A stretch of DNA of 64,000 nt from Eutreptiella sp. 'Long Island Sound 2002' (lineage: Eukaryota > Euglenozoa > Euglenophyceae > Eutreptiales > Eutreptiaceae), in contig OZ038384.1 of NCBI GenBank assembly GCA_964036045.1, forward strand, positions 46,314,851-46,378,850. Reading direction: 5' to 3'. Under the pieces are notes generated by a model that searched no databases, was not told where the DNA came from, and worked only from the letters and a program-made list of their open reading frames with translations. A program made the position numbers and the translations under genes. This document shows positions 22,770 through 32,641 of the stretch, in pieces (the first letter of the stretch is position 1; every line of letters starts with the position of its first letter).

Positions 22770-23905
22770 GACGGTGAATCCTTGAAGGGTGCAGACCCCT
22801 CAATGATTCACTGCATGAGGTCTACACTAGTCTATAGGGGTTGCGGTGAATGCTTGAGGGGTGTAGACCTTTCCATGATTCACCGCATGGGGTCTAGACC
22901 CAACTGCAGGGGCTGTAGTGGGTCATTGAGCGGTGTAGACCATGCTATGATTCACTGCATGAGGTCTGCACCCATCTGTAGGGAATGCAATGAATCCTTG
23001 AAGGCAGCAAAATCTCCCACGATTCACCGCATGGGGTCTACACCCATCTGCAAGGGCTGCGGTGAATCATTTGATGTTCTAGAGCCTCCCATGATTCACT
23101 CACAGGGTCTACATCCATCTACAGTGGCTGCAGCGTATCATTGAAGGGAGCAGACCCTCCCATGATTCACTGCATGGGGTCTACACCCATCTTCAAGCGC
23201 AGCAGTGAATCCTTGAATTGTGTAGATGCCTCACTGATTCACTGCATGGGGTCTACACTAGTCTACAGGTGCTGTGGTGAACGCCTTAGGGGTGTAGACC
23301 CTCCCATGATTCACCGCATGGGGTCTAAACCCTTCTGCAGGCGCTGCGGTGAATCCTTGGAGGTTGTAGACCCCTCAATGATTCACCGCATGAGGTCTAC
23401 ACTAGTCTACAGCGGTTGCGGTGAATGGTTGAGGACCCTTGGATGGTTCACCGCATGCGGTCTACACTCATCTGCATCGGCTGCGGTGAATCACTGGAGG
23501 GTGTAGACCCTTCTATGATTCACTGCATGGGGTCTACACCCTTCTACACTGGTTGCGGTGAATCTTTGAAGGGTGTAGACCCCTCAATGATTCACCGCAG
23601 GAGGTCCACACTAGTTTATAGGGGCTGCGGTGAACGCTTGAGGGGTGTAGACCCTTCCAGAATTCACCGCTTGAGGTCCACAACCATCAGTACGGGCTGC
23701 TGTGAATCATTGGAGGGTGGAGACCCTCCCGTGATTCACCGCATGGGGTCTACACCCTTCTATAGGGGCTACGGTGAATCCTTGAAGGGTGTAGACCCCT
23801 CAACAATTCACTGCACGAGGTCTACACTAGTCTACAGGGGCTATGGTGAAGGCTTGAGGGGTATAGACCCTGGCACGATGCACCGCATGGGGTCTACGCC
23901 CATTG
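22770..23905 (-). repeat. 72-bp hairpin-rich array B (inverted relative to A)
   Basis: About 16 units. GATTCAC occurrences at 22805, 22877 and 22949 give an exact 72-bp period. The unit is the reverse complement of that in array A. Units vary at many positions but keep both inverted pairs, which suggests that hairpin potential or concerted turnover is maintained. Confidence 0.85.
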
Positions 23906-24020
23906 GCATGAGCCTGAATCACTTAACTGCCCCAAGAGCTGTGACACCGCAAAGGCCGTTGAGCTGGGCTAGGCCCCTCCGAGTCACCATGGTTGGCAGA
24001 GGAAGCTGTGTGCCAACAAT

Positions 24021-24360
24021 CGGGATCATCTAAAATGACCATCCAAAGTATGTAAAGCATTTCTTACGACATATTTATGTGTTTTTCGGCCTATTTGGGT
24101 ATTAGGTCGGGGGGGGGGGGATCTTCAAAGGGATTCGCACACAACCTGCTTATGCAATTTTTCACCCTGGGTAGCTCAAAAATCGAAGTTTTCGAAAGTT
24201 TTTGTTGGATATCGTGATCGCCTAAAATGACTATCCAAGGTATGTAAAGCATGTTTTACGCCGTATTAACATGTTTTCCTCCTTGTTTGGGTGTTGCGCA
24301 CGGGGTTGGGAGGGCGGGCTCCAAAGGGATTGGTAAACAAAGTGCTCATGCACCTTTTCA
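24021..24360. repeat. 192-bp tandem duplication interrupting array B
   Basis: Two diverged copies begin at 24021 (CGGGATCATCTAAAATGACC) and 24213 (CGTGATCGCCTAAAATGACT), each followed by GTATGTAAAGCAT and ending near a TTTTTCACC / CTTTTCACG word. A G10+ run lies in copy 1. A single 72-bp family unit resumes at 24362-24425, so the duplication may have been inserted in the array. Confidence 0.6.
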
Positions 24361-24361
24361 C

Positions 24362-24425
24362 GCTGAATCCTTGAAGGGTCTACACCCCTCAATGAATCTC
24401 TGCATGAGGTCCCCACTAGTTCTTA
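24362..24425 (-). repeat. Isolated 72-bp family unit
   Basis: Matches array B orientation (TGAATCCTTGAAGGGTCTAC, then CATGAGGTCC and CACTAGT). It marks the left neighbourhood of the retroelement relic. Confidence 0.6.
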
Positions 24426-24461
24426 GATCATGTTCTGATGTATGCTTCACCTCCGTTTGTG

Positions 24462-24502
24462 GTGTGTGTGTGTGTGTGTGTGTGTGGTGTGCATGCGTGT
24501 GT
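24462..24502 (+). repeat. (TG)n microsatellite
   Basis: About 13 TG dinucleotides followed by GTGCATGCGTGTGTGT. Not part of a gene. Confidence 0.85.
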
Positions 24503-24605
24503 GTCTTGGTACAGTGCAATTTTTGCATTGGAGCCTACAGGCTTGACGGGGGTCACACGTACACTCCAGCTCCGTGTTAATTTAGTATAGACCCGGCCAG
24601 CAGTA

Positions 24606-25614
24606 ATGTCGATGTCCGATTTCGCGGCATTAGCCAGGGGCAGTAGTTGCTTCACCTCCATCGATTCGGTTCCCCTCTTGGAAGGTGCGAGGGCAACGTC
24701 GGCGGTTGAAATGGCGCTGTCAGTGTTGATGGACAGGAGAACGGAGTGGGAGGACACCTTTGTCAAGAAGTTTGGGGTACCAATGGATAGCGAGGTGGGA
24801 TTACCAAACGTGATAGGAGCTTTCTGCCTGATGGCGTAGTGCAGCCTCGATGTGGACGGACCGGGCTTGGTGAAGTGGGCGCTGACCCCGGCCCCAGCGC
24901 CCGAGCTGCAGGAGTTGAAGAAGCTGGTGGAGGACCAGCGTATGGCCATGCAGGGGCTGCGCAAAGACTTGGCGGAGCTTTGCGCAAAGTCCCAGGGCAC
25001 GTCGAAGAGGAAGATGGCGGGGCTGCCCCCGCTAGGCAACGCGGAGCTGCTGAAGGTCCGGAAGCTGGACACTAAACCCCAGTGGGTGTATGCAAGCCCG
25101 CTGGCCTTATCCACGCTGCTCTGGCGCAACGAAGTGGCGACCCAGGAGTATGTATCGCGCTTCCGCGACAAGGACAAATTCACAGATGTCACTCTTGATG
25201 ATCTGGCCCCGGTGATGCACTCTTACGCCGCTAACACTGAGGTTTGGTGTGTGGAGTCCATGAATGACGACGAGATCGACAAACTAAAGGCCTTTGTTCT
25301 GGCGGTTTGGACGTTTACGGTGACGTCTTCCTCCGCGCATCGCGGTGAAACGGGTCTTGACCCCAAAGGAGCAGTTGACCAGCGAGAGGCGGAAGACGAA
25401 GGCCCAAGTTTGCCGGCGAGATTGCACAGCTGTACAGAGCCGCGGAGGAACAAGTGGTGGCACGCAGGCTAGCGGCATGAAGGCCAAGTTCAGGATAGAG
25501 GGAGACCGAAGGTTGTACACGACGACGCCTGGCGCGGAGCCGATGGTCGTAACGAGCGCGCCGGCGACAGTGTGTAGGGCTTGCAAGAACGCGGGGAGGG
25601 GCGTGAAGCACCAC
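24606..25614 (+). pseudogene. Gag-like ORF of the YR retroelement
   Basis: The frame starts at 24606, is interrupted by one in-frame TAG (24837-24839) and continues in the same frame to about 25330. It includes a coiled coil (LQELKKLVEDQRMAMQGLRK) and an acidic helical region (DEIDKLKAFVLAVWTF). After a frameshift the second frame (25345 on) ends with a zinc-knuckle-like CRACKNAGRGVKHH, then TAG, then FHECP. The layout fits a nucleic-acid-binding Gag. The opposite strand has a 254-codon open frame with no protein-like features. Confidence 0.55.
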
Positions 25615-25692
25615 TAGTTTCATGAATGCCCACGATTTTGATGATGGGGGCACTCCCTAGTTGGGCGCCAGGCGGTCGAGTCCCAACAAGGT

Positions 25693-26646
25693 ATGGTGGT
25701 CTTACAACCAGCCAACTTCCGGGATCGGGACGAGGTGGTCTTGTGTCTGGTATGGGCAGTGTGGAGACGGTTATGGAAGGAGGACGAGATGAGCTTCGTG
25801 GATGCCGTGCAGGCGTCCTCCTCGGCAAAGAGCACAATGGGTACATACTGTACCCACTACAGGAAGTTGGCCCTTCGGGTCGGGTACACGCCCATCGATG
25901 GCTTGGAGACCGAAGCATGCAGGTACCTGCTCCAGCTTTGGGGGCTGGGGTAGTCCAGGAGCTTCCTCAGGGGGGCGGTATCAGCGATGCATGCATCGGA
26001 AGAGATGGGGTAGCTTCCACAATTCGTTACAGGAAGGGTTTGGGGATGCGCAAAATGGGCCACATCTCAGGCAGTGGCACGCCGCTACGCGGGTCTCGAG
26101 GAGCTCAGGAGTTTCGCGAGAGCGTGTGATGGCACTGCATAGTGCAAGGTATGCGGAATGGCGGTCCAATCGTTCACATGCCTTCTACAGGTGGGCGTAG
26201 CCCCCATCAGGCGTGGAGGGTCCCGCAGCACGGGCTTGGGGTTTCAATTGGTCAACTGTGCCCCGCACTTCGTCCGAAGGGAGCTGGGGAGCTATGGCTG
26301 GGCGTGGCTGCGAGGAGTGCACCTTGAGGGGTCTAGGTCCGCGATCCCGTTGGCGCACTTCTGCCCACAAGGGTCCCCCTACCTCGAGATGCTCAAGCCC
26401 ACCGCCCTTAGCAGATGTGAGAGCGCCCACGCACGGTGGCGTGCGTGGAGGCAGGGTGGGTCGGCGGCCTAACGCTGGTTGGGCTTGCCGGTGCGATGCC
26501 TTGCCTGGTGGAGTCGCTGGATGTCAGAGTCGGTGGCGGCCCACTATGGTGACACCCTAGACGACTTTGTCGTGGCAAACAACGTGGAGCTGCCGTGGCC
26601 CAGTGCACAACGGGATATGGCGTGGGGGGTGGGGGGTTCTATCCCT
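25693..26646 (+). pseudogene. Tyrosine recombinase of the YR retroelement
   Basis: The N-terminal part (25693-25950) matches a core-binding SAM-like domain: SAKSTMGTYCTHYRKLALRV, then LETEACRYLLQLWG. The catalytic part is in the frame from 26158: SFTCLLQVGVAP aligns with the motif holding the first catalytic Arg (here Gln). WRAWRQGGSAA aligns with HxxRRGG of box II (His replaced by Arg). WWSRWMSESVAAHYGD places the nucleophilic Tyr codon at 26545-26547. In-frame stops: TAG at about 25951, 26012 and 26142, TAA at 26470-26472. Loss of catalytic residues plus stops means it is inactive. Confidence 0.65.
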
Positions 26647-27097
26647 TAAAGACATTTTCCCGGGGAAGCTGCTAGCCCTCTGTGTGCGGGAGAGGGATGT
26701 GGGGCCAGAAGAAGACCTCGGGGGCTGGAGGGGCGCAGATGCACGCGCCGGGTTCGTGGGTAGACCGTAGTCAGCGCAAGAACGGGTGGGAGCAGGGAGA
26801 TGGCCAGCCTGCTGGGCAGGGTGGCGGAGAGAGCTGTAGAGAGAGTCCCGCCGCAGGCGGCGACGCGAGGATCCCGGATGTCCCTCTGGCGTTTGCGGCC
26901 GTCCACGGACGACCGGGGTCCGACCGTGCAGGAGAGCGCCAAGACAGGGATGACATCATCGACGTCGATGCTGCCCCCCCCCCCCCCCATCGGCAGGCAC
27001 CTCTCCCATCCGTCGGCTCCAAATGCGGCACACACGACGGGTGCGGTCGCGTCGGTTTTGGGAAAGAGGAAAGCAGCAGCTCTAGTCAGACTCATGG

Positions 27098-29000
27098 GTG
27101 CGGCTGCCCGAGCGGCACCTTCCCGCCGCGTCGGAGCTGGGTCGGTGGGCTCCAGAGCGCCCGCAGTGCGGCGAGTGGGATGCGTGGCTGCGTAACCTGC
27201 GTGCATGCCTGCCTAGAGCCCCGCCGGGTTTGTTGGACAGTCCCCTAATCCAGTTTTTAGATTGGAGGGTGGAGACAGCTAGGGACCTGCGGCAGCCGGA
27301 TTTCTTGCCATTCATTGCTGCCGCGCTGTCCTCCCTGAACTTTGGGGTTTGGGAGTCCCTGCTTCACGATCACGTCGCCGAATTTGCTGATGCAGCGCAC
27401 ACGGCAAGAAGTATGGCGCAGGGGGTTGGGGGTAGTGGGGCATACTCCTATCCCGGCTGATATTTGGAATCGTTATGTGCCGGAGTCGTTTGCGTCGGTA
27501 GCTAGTCCACGTTTCTCAGGAATCGGGCCCGCGTCGGATGAGGCGGTGGTCATGTTGCATGCTTTGCGTAGCCAGAACGTGTTGTTCCCCCTCCCGCCGG
27601 GGTCACCGGGTCCAAACGAGGGGGTTTTCACCATCCCAAAAACGCTTGATTAATGTAGTCTAATTGTGAAGTTGGTGGCGGTGAATAGAGAGATGCCTGA
27701 GAACCCTGAGAAGTTTTTGCTGCCTTCAGTGGAAGTCGTTGCCCTTTTGGCGCAAGTGGCGCACCAAGGATCTTCCTTTTTCCTCCCCCCTTTCTATAAT
27801 AGAGCTCCATGCCTCCGGCCGGTTTGGGAGGTGCTAGGGCTCCTCGGGGGGGGGGGGGATGAGGAACTGCGCATGTGCCATATTGACCTCAGTGATTGTT
27901 TTTGGTCGTTGCGCATCCCTGAAACATTGTGGGGAGCCTTTCGTATCTCCAATTGTGAGGGAGGAGCTTTGTCGTTTAGGTGCTTGCCGTTTCGTTGGAA
28001 GTATAGTCCCATTGTGTGCCACAAGGTAGTGGAACGTTTAGTGGAGGAGATTGGTTGAGTGGGGGTGTTGGGTTCGATTTTACATCGACGATGTGGTCAT
28101 CGTGGGACGGGGTAAACGGCGCCTACGTGAGCACGCCATTCGCGCAGTGCAGGCGTTGCGCGCGGCGGGTGGAGTTACAAGCCCAAACAACACCTTGGAG
28201 CCGGTTACACGCCTTGTGTGGCTCGTCAAGGAAGTGGACCTGGGTGGGGGCAGCCTGCGGACGGCGGGGAATGCGTGGGAGGCCCTGGTGGCCCATTGTT
28301 TGCGATTGTCCGTTGGTGTCTGTAGTGTGCGGCGTTTGCAGCAATTTCTGGGGCGCGCGCAATGGATCTGTAGGCCTCGTTTTAGGCATGGTCCCCACTT
28401 GTCAGGGGTCCCGGCCCATGTGTTATCCCCCCCCCCCCTTTGCCTGCAGTTTGGCCCGCTTAAGTTGTTGTGTTCTATGTGTTTGGCGTGTGTATTGGCC
28501 TTGCCGGGCTGGTCGTTGGTACCCCTGACACGGGAGGTGCGTAGACAGCCGGTGTTTGTGTATGTTGATTCAACACTCGATGGGGGGGTGTAATGGTTGG
28601 GACCTTTTTCACCGGAGCTTGGTTCGCGGTCATCACTGCCCCTTGAGCATCCGCCGAGCAAACAATGCGCGGAGGCGCGTGCTGTCTTGTGGGGATTGAA
28701 ATTAATTTTTAATGTGGGCATCCGCGAGGCGCATTTGCTCGGAGACAATGCGACGGCATAGGTCCAGTTTTTGTGGTGTAAGGCGAGTGTAGGACGTGTT
28801 TATCAGCAGCAACGCCTGCTCAAGTGTTTCAGGTACTCGTGGGCATCCTGCCCGAGTTTTAGGATTTACGTTCACTGGGTGCGTGGTGGGGCGAAGCCAG
28901 CGGACCCAATCAACAAGCTGGATGGCCAGTTTGATGGTGATCTGGGCCTGGCGGTGTGTGTGTTGCCTGAACGTTTGCCTGTTCCCCAGTGTTTTTTGCC
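27098..29000 (+). pseudogene. Reverse transcriptase-RNase H of the YR retroelement
   Basis: The N-terminal extension is at 27098-27420. After a frameshift, EGVFTIPKT and KLVAVNREMPENPEKFLLPS match RT motifs 1-2. CHIDLSDCFWSLRI is motif A, LPFRWKYSPIVCHKVVE is motif B, and RFYIDDVVIVGRG is motif C with YIDD (at 28078). RNase H follows: VYVDSTLDGG (first Asp), EARAVLWGL (Glu), LLGDNATA (Asp) and WVRGGAKPADPINK near the end. Frameshifts near 27420 and 28040 (the latter in G-runs), TAA at 27651-27653 and 28591-28593, and TAG near 28760 break it. All catalytic acidic residues of RT and RNase H survive, so the copy is not ancient. Bases 26650-27097 are a Ser/Ala/Pro-rich linker with no intact frame. 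Confidence 0.8.
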
Positions 29001-29088
29001 CCCGTCATGGCACGAAACAAAGGCAAACGGCGCAACCCCGGGCAGCGCTAGCACTGGCGATCCCCGGGGGCGACCGCCCGGAGGCCGC

Positions 29089-29469
29089 TCATGCGGTGAA
29101 TCCTTCAGGGGTCTTCACCCTTCAACGATTCACCGCGGTTCCTATAGAAGGGTGTAGACCCTATGCGGTGAATCATGGGAGGGTCTACACCCTTCAATGA
29201 TTCACCGCGGCCCTTGCGAATGGGTGTTGACCCCATGCGGTGAATCATGGAAGGGTCTACACCCCTCAATCATTCACCGCAACCCTTGTAGACTAGTCTA
29301 GACCTTTTGCGGTGAATCATTGAGGGGTCTACACCCTTGAAGGATTCGCCGCAGCCCTTGTAGATGGGTGTAGACCCCATGCGGTGAATCATGGGAGGGT
29401 CTACACCCTTCAATGATTCAGCGTAGCCCCTGAAGGTGGATGTACACCCCGCACAGTGAATCATGGGAC
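29089..29469 (+). repeat. 72-bp hairpin-rich array C (left part of an interrupted array)
   Basis: About five units in array A orientation. The last unit is cut 62 bases after its GATTCAG start by the transposon at 29477; its other 11 bases are at 35965-35975, at the start of array D. Arrays C and D were therefore one array before insertion. Confidence 0.85.
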
Positions 29470-29476
29470 GTGCTAC
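29470..29476 (+). repeat. Left target-site duplication GTGCTAC
   Basis: GTGCTAC immediately precedes the element and is repeated at 35958-35964. The related intact array unit has it once, at 36102-36108. The shared bases also allow a 5-bp (TGCTA) or 3-bp (GCT) reading with a correspondingly longer inverted repeat; 7 bp is the maximum. Confidence 0.8.
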
Positions 29477-29500
29477 TTAGGCGTCGTAAGTTGCCCACCC
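29477..29500 (+). repeat. Left terminal inverted repeat
   Basis: TTAGGCGTC, then GT, then AAGTTGCCCACCC. It pairs with the reverse complement of 35934-35957, differing only at the two central bases. Confidence 0.9.
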
Positions 29501-29681
29501 TCTAGGACCCCGTATACGCGCGATTAGACAATATTCTACATTTCTACTTTGAGTATGTTATTTGACGTATGTGACCAAAGTTGTTGGCAGAGCTGTGTGA
29601 CACCCGTTGAAATACGTGTTGATGTGTTAGCCTTGTGTATCCCCGTCTTCTAGTGTGTTGTATTTGACGTTTTTCCAGAAG

Positions 29682-29983
29682 CTGGCCGAAATTTCGGCCA
29701 GGTTTTCGGTAACATTGCAAACAACTATGTGTATATGCATTTTTTGACCCTTTTGGCCGAAATTTCGGCCAGCTTTTTGGTTTCTAGGTGAATAGGCATA
29801 GTTATTTTGATTTTTCTTAGGGCTGGCCGAAATTTCGGCCAGCTTTTTGGTCTGTTCACTATTCAAGCACTTATATTCTGGTTTTTGGGCGGTCTGGCCG
29901 AAATTTCGGCCAGCTTTTCCTATTTTTGAAACATTTAAGCAATTATTTCCCCTTGGAACACACCTGGCCGAAATTTCGGCCAG
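29682..29983. promoter_or_regulatory. Five regularly spaced 20-22 bp palindromes, left cluster
   Basis: The 16-bp core GGCCGAAATTTCGGCC starts at 29685, 29755, 29825, 29896 and 29966, spaced 70, 70, 71 and 70 bp. Most copies extend to CTGGCCGAAATTTCGGCCAG, a perfect 20-bp palindrome, and some to 22 bp. Spacers are AT-rich and unrelated apart from a CTTTTT-like word after several copies. The cluster lies between the left terminus and the start codon at 30055. Likely roles are subterminal binding sites for the transposase or for the ParB-like product, or an expression control region. Confidence 0.75.
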
Positions 29984-30054
29984 CTTGCAATTGTCATTGT
30001 TCATGAGTATTACACCATACACTCCTACATAACTGTTTTCTTGTCTCAGCATTA

Positions 30055-32271
30055 ATGTCTTCTGCTGTTACTATAAATGTCGTACATGCTGCAGTTACTG
30101 ATGCTTTTGCTACTACAGCCAAAGGGCTGTTGCGAAATGCATTACGTGGTGGGACTCTGCAAAAGCTTTTGCAATTCTGCCTCATGTTGCGGAAGAATCG
30201 CAGGAGCCGGCACTCCCTGACACAGTTGAAGGCTGCCGCCACTGAGAAGAAGCCCCCACGGTGGTACATGACATTTTTGTCACAGTTCCATGCCCTATAC
30301 TACCTGCTGCGCCGTATGGCCCTCCCATACTCTAATTGTGGGTCTGGTTACAACTGGGGTATTATGTCCTGCCGCCAACGCCGTAAGGTAGGAGTCCTTG
30401 GTCAGTGTAACACTACGCAGGAGTCCATTCACCATCGTGCTGGACTAGCAGCACACAACTTGTGGAACACCATGCACCGTAGGCAAGTTTGTATATGGTT
30501 TGATAACCCGAGGCGTTACAGGTCGGGAGCTGATCCCCATCCACCCGACTTAACCCTAAACTGTACAACTGTTGCTGTTTTGCACACTACTGCCCTACCT
30601 GCATACCGGGGTCTGCCGGAGCTGGCCGAAATTGAGGCCAAGGTACCAAAGGGTGCTGATGACATCTTTCGCTCACATAGAGCATTGTTTGATCGTATTG
30701 ATGTTGCCAACCAAGGTATTCAGAGAGTTTGGGTTCGTGCTCGTTTGGATATTGCCACAAAAAATGTTCGTTTCCTCAACTGGAGACCCTTTTTCCTGTC
30801 TGAGCTCCGCTCCGGCACACACAAAGAGCTTTTGCAACTCGTGGTTGATTTGTCATGTGTGGAACACCGCACCAGAGACTGTGTTCCGCTGCTTGTGGGC
30901 ATGAAAATACACTTTGCCCTACTTAAGCTGTGTTATGGTGCTGCTTATGTTCCCTGGAATGTACCACAATTATTGTTGGGTTTTCCTTTGGTGTACGGAG
31001 TATGGCATAGCTATAAGTATTGCGTTGAATTGATCTACAGGGCGTTCCTGCCGTTCATTAAGTTTTTGGAGCAGGGGAACAGCCTTCAGGTTGGGTCTAT
31101 CCTCCCTCGCAAGGTCAAGGTCATCCATATGGAGAAGACGTTGCTTGGACTCATGCTGGCCACATCGTCCAATAGAGGCAGACTAGATGAGCGCGTCACT
31201 TCCCTGCTCAATAGCCAGCGGGACTTGACACCCATTCAGCGCAAGGGTTTGCGTATGTTATTAGCCCTTAAGGCTTTGCTGTACACATACAGTCCAGCTG
31301 CTTTCAGCATTGGGACTTTGCTTCGTGAGTGCAACTGGGAGGGCCGGGGGGCGGGTTCCGGTATTGTAGCTAAGCAGGCACTTGAGATGTCCCTACTGCT
31401 CATGCTGAACATCCTAAAGCCCGAGGAACAGTTAACCACGGAGTATGTGAAAACAACCGCTGTTGCTCTTTTGTTTTGGAGTCAGTGGCATTCCGCCTCC
31501 CTAGGGTGTATCCACTCTGAGGAGCTGGGTGAGGCACTTCCGAGTCAGTTCTCAGCCCACTGTCGCCGCAACACTGCCTGTACTAGTGTCCAACAGTCGT
31601 CTGATTTATTTCTGACACTTCCCCCTGTCCAACCGGGAGAGAAAGTTTTGCGTGGTGTGCTGACCGAGAGATCCGTGGCAATGTTCTCTGCCAATCTTAA
31701 ACAATTCATCTTGACAGCCCATACACAGAGCCTGCCCATTTGTGTTCCCGTTCCGGACTATAAAGTTGAGGTGAGAAGACTGGATGCAGTTGAGGATTTG
31801 ACGTTCCCCGGTACCATGTCTAGGACACGAATCACCACAGACCGTTTGAAAGTGGTTCTGTTGCATGCAATGCAAAATCTGGTTGCGCGTACCAGGGTTC
31901 CTGAGGGTGTTGAGGATTTTTTACAGACAAATGCACCTGCCCGCACTGCTGCCGAGCAAGGGGTGTTGCGTACTGCACATGCTTCTATCCGCGCTGCCAA
32001 CCGTGCACCGCCTGCTGCTCCTGCTGCTGCTCATGGTGGAATTGCCTTGCCCCCAAAGCCACCCCCAAAGCCCCGAGCCAGAGGCCCCCCTGTACCCCCC
32101 CCGCCCCCCCCCCCCCGCCCAGTAACCCCCCCCCCCGCCCCTGATGATTCCATTGCTGTCGACTCTTGTGGTATTGACCAGGATATTGATTGTGATGCAG
32201 ACAGCGTTGCCTCCTTTGAAGCCCTAGATGAGGCGGAACACATCGGTGTGGATGCCCAGGACCGGGACTGA
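30055..32271 (+). CDS. 738-aa element protein, candidate transposase
   Basis: One uninterrupted frame from ATG (30055) to TGA, without introns. The N-terminus is basic (LRKNRRSRHSLTQLK). A globular region follows with CIWFDNPRRYR (Asp at about residue 150) and DLTLNCTTVAVLHTTALPAY, and later VYGVWHSYKYCVELIYRAFL (His at about 318). An Asp-Asn after a hydrophobic strand, then a distal H-rich helix, recalls RNase-H-fold transposases and the DUF6589/KDZ-type large transposon proteins; I cannot align a full DDE triad, so this is suggestive only. Residues about 664-699 are a Pro-rich linker and the end is acidic. As the largest intact protein of an element with terminal inverted repeats, it is the best transposase candidate. 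A degenerate palindrome (GGCCGAAATTGAGGCC, 30624-30639) falls inside it, encoding LAEIEAK. Confidence 0.75.
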   Translation: MSSAVTINVVHAAVTDAFATTAKGLLRNALRGGTLQKLLQFCLMLRKNRRSRHSLTQLKAAATEKKPPRWYMTFLSQFHALYYLLRRMALPYSNCGSGYNWGIMSCRQRRKVGVLGQCNTTQESIHHRAGLAAHNLWNTMHRRQVCIWFDNPRRYRSGADPHPPDLTLNCTTVAVLHTTALPAYRGLPELAEIEAKVPKGADDIFRSHRALFDRIDVANQGIQRVWVRARLDIATKNVRFLNWRPFFLSELRSGTHKELLQLVVDLSCVEHRTRDCVPLLVGMKIHFALLKLCYGAAYVPWNVPQLLLGFPLVYGVWHSYKYCVELIYRAFLPFIKFLEQGNSLQVGSILPRKVKVIHMEKTLLGLMLATSSNRGRLDERVTSLLNSQRDLTPIQRKGLRMLLALKALLYTYSPAAFSIGTLLRECNWEGRGAGSGIVAKQALEMSLLLMLNILKPEEQLTTEYVKTTAVALLFWSQWHSASLGCIHSEELGEALPSQFSAHCRRNTACTSVQQSSDLFLTLPPVQPGEKVLRGVLTERSVAMFSANLKQFILTAHTQSLPICVPVPDYKVEVRRLDAVEDLTFPGTMSRTRITTDRLKVVLLHAMQNLVARTRVPEGVEDFLQTNAPARTAAEQGVLRTAHASIRAANRAPPAAPAAAHGGIALPPKPPPKPRARGPPVPPPPPPPRPVTPPPAPDDSIAVDSCGIDQDIDCDADSVASFEALDEAEHIGVDAQDRD

Positions 32272-32406
32272 TTTCTGTTTGCAGCTGTGTTTGTCACTGT
32301 GGTATGGGTTCTGCCACGCATTGCCAGTGATTTTGGTGTGTCTATTTGCTGTTTCATGTTGTTTTGTCATATGGCTACCCCCAGAACACAAATGACATAA
32401 GGTTCT

Positions 32407-32492
32407 GGCCGAAATTTCGGCCAGCCTCTCAGAATGGTATTTGTACACAGTGGTGTGACATGCAGAGCAGTTCTAGCCGAAATTTCGGCCAG
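32407..32492. promoter_or_regulatory. Palindrome pair between the two element genes
   Basis: Cores at 32407-32422 (perfect) and 32475-32490 (first base A instead of G), 68 bp apart. They lie between the stop of the 738-aa gene and the ATG of the second gene at 32642, so they could act as promoter or insulator sites for the second gene as well as binding sites for an element protein. Confidence 0.65.
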
Positions 32493-32641
32493 GTTATCCG
32501 ATTTTCCTGTCAGGCAGTCCGTTTTGGTCCTTTTTTGGTTGATCTATGCTTGTTATTTGCTATCTGGGAACTCTCCCCTTCATGAAATGTTGCCCTGTAG
32601 CCCTTTATTTTGTGACTGAGCCTGGAGGGGTATCACAGGAC

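Larger units (their letters stand above)
24540..29083 (+). mobile_element. Decayed tyrosine-recombinase retrotransposon (Gag-YR-RT-RH)
   Basis: Three decayed coding blocks on one strand: a coiled-coil/zinc-knuckle Gag-like ORF (24606-25614), a tyrosine recombinase (about 25693-26646) and a reverse transcriptase with RNase H (about 27098-29000). YR instead of a DDE integrase places it in the DIRS/Ngaro/VIPER superfamily. YR upstream of RT-RH is the VIPER-like order, not the DIRS order. No LTRs or split direct repeats are identified, so ends are approximate: the left is near the end of the TG repeat and the right abuts the 72-bp array at 29089. Many frameshifts and stops make it non-autonomous. 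Confidence 0.7.

Noticed and set aside
22782-24033. Proteins with 24-residue repeats (GCGESLKGVDPSMIHR-type)
   Set aside because: They are translations of the 72-bp hairpin repeat, which stays open in several frames because its period is a multiple of three; the same occurs in every array and on both strands.
24428-25192. 254-codon minus-strand ORF
   Set aside because: Overlaps the Gag-like frame on the other strand; the + frame has coiled coil and leads into a zinc knuckle and YR on the same strand.
29685-29981. CRISPR array (regular 16-22 bp palindromes with ~50-bp spacers)
   Set aside because: Eukaryotic context, no cas genes, palindromes continue at other places in the same transposon including its introns, and spacing clusters hold only two to five copies.
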